Part shown: piece after piece, positions 61,247 to 64,000 of the stretch
Position numbering within the stretch: the first letter of the stretch is position 1
How the letters are laid out: each line of letters begins with the position of its first letter
Assembly: GCA_902782225.1 (NCBI GenBank)
Contig: CACZMF010000015.1
Coordinates: 86,867 to 150,866, forward strand
Direction: 5' to 3'
Length of the DNA stretch: 64,000 nucleotides
Origin: an uncultured Bacteroidia bacterium
GTDB taxonomy: Bacteria > Bacteroidota > Bacteroidia > Bacteroidales > UBA932
Notes under the pieces: model-generated
What the model was told of the DNA's origin: nothing
Seen by the model: the letters and a program-made list of their open reading frames with translations, nothing else
Databases searched by the model: none
Translations under genes and position numbers: made by a program

Positions 61247-62431
61247 ATGGAAGAAAGAGCAGCAGAAAAAGCCGTATTCGTGGGAATCATCCGTCAGGGT
61301 GAGGACGAACGCAAAATCAAGGAATACCTGGACGAACTGGAGTTCCTGGCCGACACCGCAGGCGTGGCCGGAGACAAGAAGTTCGTGCAGAAGCTGGACA
61401 AGCCGGAAAAAGCCACCTACATACGCAGCGGCAAGCTGGCCGAAATCGCCGCATACTGCGAAGAGCACGCAATCAACTACGTGATCTTCGACGATGAGCT
61501 CACGGCGATGCAGCAGCGCAACGTGGAAAAGGTAATAAAGACCGCGGCCGTCATCGACAGGACAAGCCTCATCCTGGAAATATTCTCCCAGCGGGCGAAG
61601 ACCTCATACGCCAAAATGCAGGTGGAACTGGCGCGCTACAACTATATGCTGCCGCGCCTCGCCGGTATGTGGACCCACCTGGAGCGCCAGAGGGGCGGTA
61701 TCGGCACCCGCGGCGGTATGGGTGAAAGCCAGATAGAGGTGGACCGCCGAATCGTGCGCGAGCGCATCGCCCGCCTGAAGGAGCAGCTGCGCAAGGTGGA
61801 CAAACAGATGGCCACACAGCGCAGCAACCGCGGCAGCCTCGTGCGCCTCTCGCTCGTGGGCTACACCAACGTGGGCAAGAGCACGCTTATGAACCTGCTG
61901 TCAAAATCCTCCGTTTTCGCTGAAAACAAGCTGTTTGCGACGCTCGACACCACAGTGCGCAAGGTGGTGATCGAGAACTGCCCGTTCCTGCTGAGCGACA
62001 CCGTGGGTTTCATCCGCAAGCTTCCCACTCAGCTCATCGAAGCGTTCAAGAGCACCCTTGACGAGGTGCGGGAGGCCGACGTGCTGGTGCACGTCGTGGA
62101 CGTGTCCGCTCCGGACTTCGAGGAACAGATGGAGGTTGTGGAGCGCACGCTCTGGGACATAGGTGCTGGGGATAAGCCTCAGTACGTGATTTTCAACAAG
62201 ATAGACAATTATCAATTCACCCCGTACGACGAGTTCTCGCTGACCCTTAAATCTAAGGAGAACCGCACCCTGGAGGAAATAAAGCAGGAGTGGATCGAGG
62301 AGAAGAAGGTGCCCTGCATCTTTATGTCCGCCCTCAGCCGGGAAGGCCTGCCGAAACTTCGCAGCGACATCTACAAGATGGTCGCCGAAATCCACGCCGG
62401 CCGCTGGCCGTTCAACAATTTCCTGTGGTAG
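61247..62431 (+). CDS. hflX: ribosome-associated GTPase HflX
   Basis: 394 residues. The HflX domain covers about 1-190, with the glycine-rich GGIGTRGGMGESQIEVDRR. The G domain has G1 GYTNVGKSTLMN, G3 DTVGFI, and G4 FNKID. HflX splits stalled 70S ribosomes under stress. Length is typical. The neighbouring membrane gene starts just after it. Confidence 0.93.
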   Translation: MEERAAEKAVFVGIIRQGEDERKIKEYLDELEFLADTAGVAGDKKFVQKLDKPEKATYIRSGKLAEIAAYCEEHAINYVIFDDELTAMQQRNVEKVIKTAAVIDRTSLILEIFSQRAKTSYAKMQVELARYNYMLPRLAGMWTHLERQRGGIGTRGGMGESQIEVDRRIVRERIARLKEQLRKVDKQMATQRSNRGSLVRLSLVGYTNVGKSTLMNLLSKSSVFAENKLFATLDTTVRKVVIENCPFLLSDTVGFIRKLPTQLIEAFKSTLDEVREADVLVHVVDVSAPDFEEQMEVVERTLWDIGAGDKPQYVIFNKIDNYQFTPYDEFSLTLKSKENRTLEEIKQEWIEEKKVPCIFMSALSREGLPKLRSDIYKMVAEIHAGRWPFNNFLW

Positions 62432-62448
62432 GGAAAAGAAGCATAAGT

Positions 62449-63051
62449 GTGTGGAAAATCCTGCTGGCGGTGGTCCTGCTGACGGGAAGCACATTCATAT
62501 ATCTTATCTTCCGGACCGACGAAACGATAGGTTTTAAACTGCTTTCCGGCATGGGACTCGGCAATATCCTTTACAGCCTTAAAAATGCCCTGTTAGTGTG
62601 GCACTTGCCGGCTTTCGTGGTCTATTCGCTCCCGGATGGTCTGTGGCTGCTTTCATATATGCTGGTGGCCGATGCGCTCATTCCGGTCCATCCTGTCAAA
62701 GCGTTGTGGCTGATGGCGCTTCCGGCGAACGCGATAAGCACGGAAATCGCTCAGTACTGGCACATTATGCCGGGGATTTATGATGTGCAGGATATGGCCT
62801 GCTATCTCGTCCCGACGATTGCTTATATGATCCTGTGGAAAAACGCATCGACTTCCTGGCGGCATATCGGCTTCGAAGACCTGATGTTCGCCCCGCTCCT
62901 GCTGGTCGGCTACCTATGGCTCGCCGGCGCCTCGGTGGACCGCCTCCACACCCCTTTCGTCATCGTTTGTGCCATCTTCTGCTCCGCCCTGATGGTCATC
63001 AACTACATCCTCTTTTTTCGAGTTTGTAAGTTCGAAAAAATACACCATTGA
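62449..63051 (+). CDS. VanZ-like integral membrane protein
   Basis: About 200 residues from a GTG (VWKILLAVVLLTG); a GTG at 62425 inside hflX is an alternative. Six hydrophobic helices cover most of the protein. The segment ISTEIAQYWHIMPGIYDVQD, with an acidic residue in each of two adjacent parts, resembles the conserved block of VanZ-like proteins. The role of those proteins is unclear, though one in enterococci gives teicoplanin tolerance. Confidence in the family is moderate. Confidence 0.6.
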   Translation: MWKILLAVVLLTGSTFIYLIFRTDETIGFKLLSGMGLGNILYSLKNALLVWHLPAFVVYSLPDGLWLLSYMLVADALIPVHPVKALWLMALPANAISTEIAQYWHIMPGIYDVQDMACYLVPTIAYMILWKNASTSWRHIGFEDLMFAPLLLVGYLWLAGASVDRLHTPFVIVCAIFCSALMVINYILFFRVCKFEKIHH

Positions 63052-63236
63052 TTATCAATAGGTTACAAAGGCGTTTATAAGTTATTTTTTTGCATATGAC
63101 TTATCAACCCCGTAACTTGGCAAAAAATATTTGTGATGGCAATGCAAGATTGGGATTTTTAGCGCGTTTATCAGTCAAAAAGACAAAAAAATGAAACGGA
63201 TATAGAGTATTATAATCACTATTTAAGAACATGTGT
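63052..63236. other. AT-rich non-coding spacer
   Basis: No gene, RNA or clear promoter is seen. It holds runs of A and T and three TTATCA words (63052, 63101, 63168), each two mismatches from the DnaA box. It probably includes the outer flank of the insertion sequence on the right. Confidence 0.5.
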
Positions 63237-63256
63237 GTCCACTAAAAGTTGTGGAC
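63237..63256. repeat. short hairpin near the IS end
   Basis: GTCCAC and GTGGAC around TAAAAGTT, 21 bases beyond the transposase stop. It could be part of the terminal inverted repeat or a terminator of the IS; the other end is outside the window. Confidence 0.4.
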
Positions 63257-63276
63257 GATTATTATAAGTTTAACAT

Positions 63277-64000
63277 TTAAAACAAAGTCGGTTCACTTGA
63301 ACCATCCAGTTCATTGACAATATTGTAGTTAGGTTTCCCGAAGAGTTTGTCGAGCGGCGTTTTCTCTGTTAATGAGACACTTACGAGCTGTAGCATCTCA
63401 TAGATAGGCCTGCTGATTTCCATCTTCTTCTGCACGATTGCCATCATACAATAGGCGGTTATTGCAGTGTAGATTTGGATTCTCACGGCGTTCTCGGATT
63501 CACCCCAGAACTTTTTTATCTTCAGATGTTGCTTCAACCACTTGAAGAAGAGCTCGATCTGCCAACGGTTACGGTAGAGTTCGGCGACCATCATTGGGCT
63601 GATATCCAGCGCGTTAGTGAAGAATATGAACTTCCGATGCTCCTCTTCATCCCAGTAGATGATACGTCTGATATTCTCAGGGTACTTCCACCTGGTCCCT
63701 TCTCCGTTCATATATCCGATAGCATCGGATAGGATGCCGGATCCTGGGGGGAATCGCCTCTTCCACCTTACTGGCACGAAGTCATTGTTCTTCTTGCCGC
63801 GAACGATGAAGTAGGCTCCGATGGCATTGATTCGATACAGTCTAGCGAAGTCGTTGTAACCACGGTCGAAGATGTAGAACGAGTTCTTTTCATACGGGAT
63901 AACATCCATCGCATTCATGTCGTGAACCCTGGCTTCCGTTATGTGAAAGAACGTTGGGATCTGCGTTTCAAGATCGTACAATGTGTGGACTTTGATACCG
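63277..64000 (-). mobile_element. IS4-type transposase, 5' end beyond the window
   Basis: The visible 240 codons begin GIKVHTLYDLETQIPTFFHI and contain FDRGYND with the second catalytic Asp, and YRNRWQIELFFKWLKQHLKI, the YREK signature with the catalytic Glu. Both fit a DDE transposase of the IS4 group common in Bacteroidota. The N-terminal third, with the first Asp, is missing because of the window edge, not because of damage. Composition is lower in GC than neighbouring genes. Confidence 0.88.

Noticed and set aside
63052-63176. Replication origin suggested by three TTATCA words in AT-rich sequence near parS-like sites
   Set aside because: Each word differs from the DnaA box by two bases, spacing is irregular, and the IS flank explains the AT content. 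Only GC skew or marker-frequency data could revive it.

Overview
The window comes from a member of the Bacteroidota, most likely an uncultivated, fairly GC-rich Bacteroidales. The support is consistent: a large fimbrillin-type pilus locus, a serine palmitoyltransferase, a fused SecDF, DUF3109, DUF4923, DUF5009, DUF5119 and DUF3575 proteins, and promoters that read TAnnTTTG, several with TTTG 19-20 bases upstream, instead of the E. coli consensus. The genus cannot be told from the sequence alone.

Layout. Positions 1-9936 (minus strand) hold one long fimbrial operon: DUF3575 outer-membrane protein, DUF5119 lipoprotein, then seven fimbrillin-like lipoproteins, the last cut by the window edge. 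Facing it (10120-12934) is a fimbrillin-like lipoprotein, a seven-helix membrane protein with an AraC DNA-binding tail, and a lone response-regulator receiver, all overlapping; this looks like the control module of the locus. From 12.9 to 31 kb is core metabolism: a U32 peptidase-like protein, a TPR protein, aspartase, a degenerate M16 protein, DUF3109, a MATE exporter, a sorbitol/galactitol-type dehydrogenase, tRNA-Gly, a LolA-like protein, cysteine desulfidase, and a coupled run of serine palmitoyltransferase, SDR, 4-alpha-glucanotransferase and glycyl-tRNA synthetase.

From 30.5 to 32.9 kb an inverted pair of 72-bp two-hairpin repeats encloses a RAYT-type (REP-associated) transposase gene and a DUF5009 acyltransferase-like gene. 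SecDF follows. After it comes a non-coding block with a 72-bp tandem array, then msrA fused, through a one-base frameshift, to a free-methionine-R-sulfoxide reductase, and a GH20 hexosaminidase. The nucleotide operon pyrG-carA-carB-purF (39.7-47.0 kb) is followed by a second, related 72-bp array and an AT-rich orphan gene.

From 48 kb: DUF4923, a ThiL-like protein that has lost its catalytic motifs, dnaE, and a tightly overlapped minus-strand operon (dipeptide epimerase, sufS, sufE, SufT/MIP18-like, folK). Then ruvA, a hairpin-rich non-coding element, mnmG with two parS-like sites, ybeY, tonB, hflX and a VanZ-like membrane protein. An IS4-type transposase runs off the right edge.

The main unexplained items are the two 72-bp arrays, the hairpins at every second fimbrillin junction, the inverted repeats around the RAYT gene, the hairpin cluster beside the parS-like sites, and the ThiL-like pseudoenzyme.
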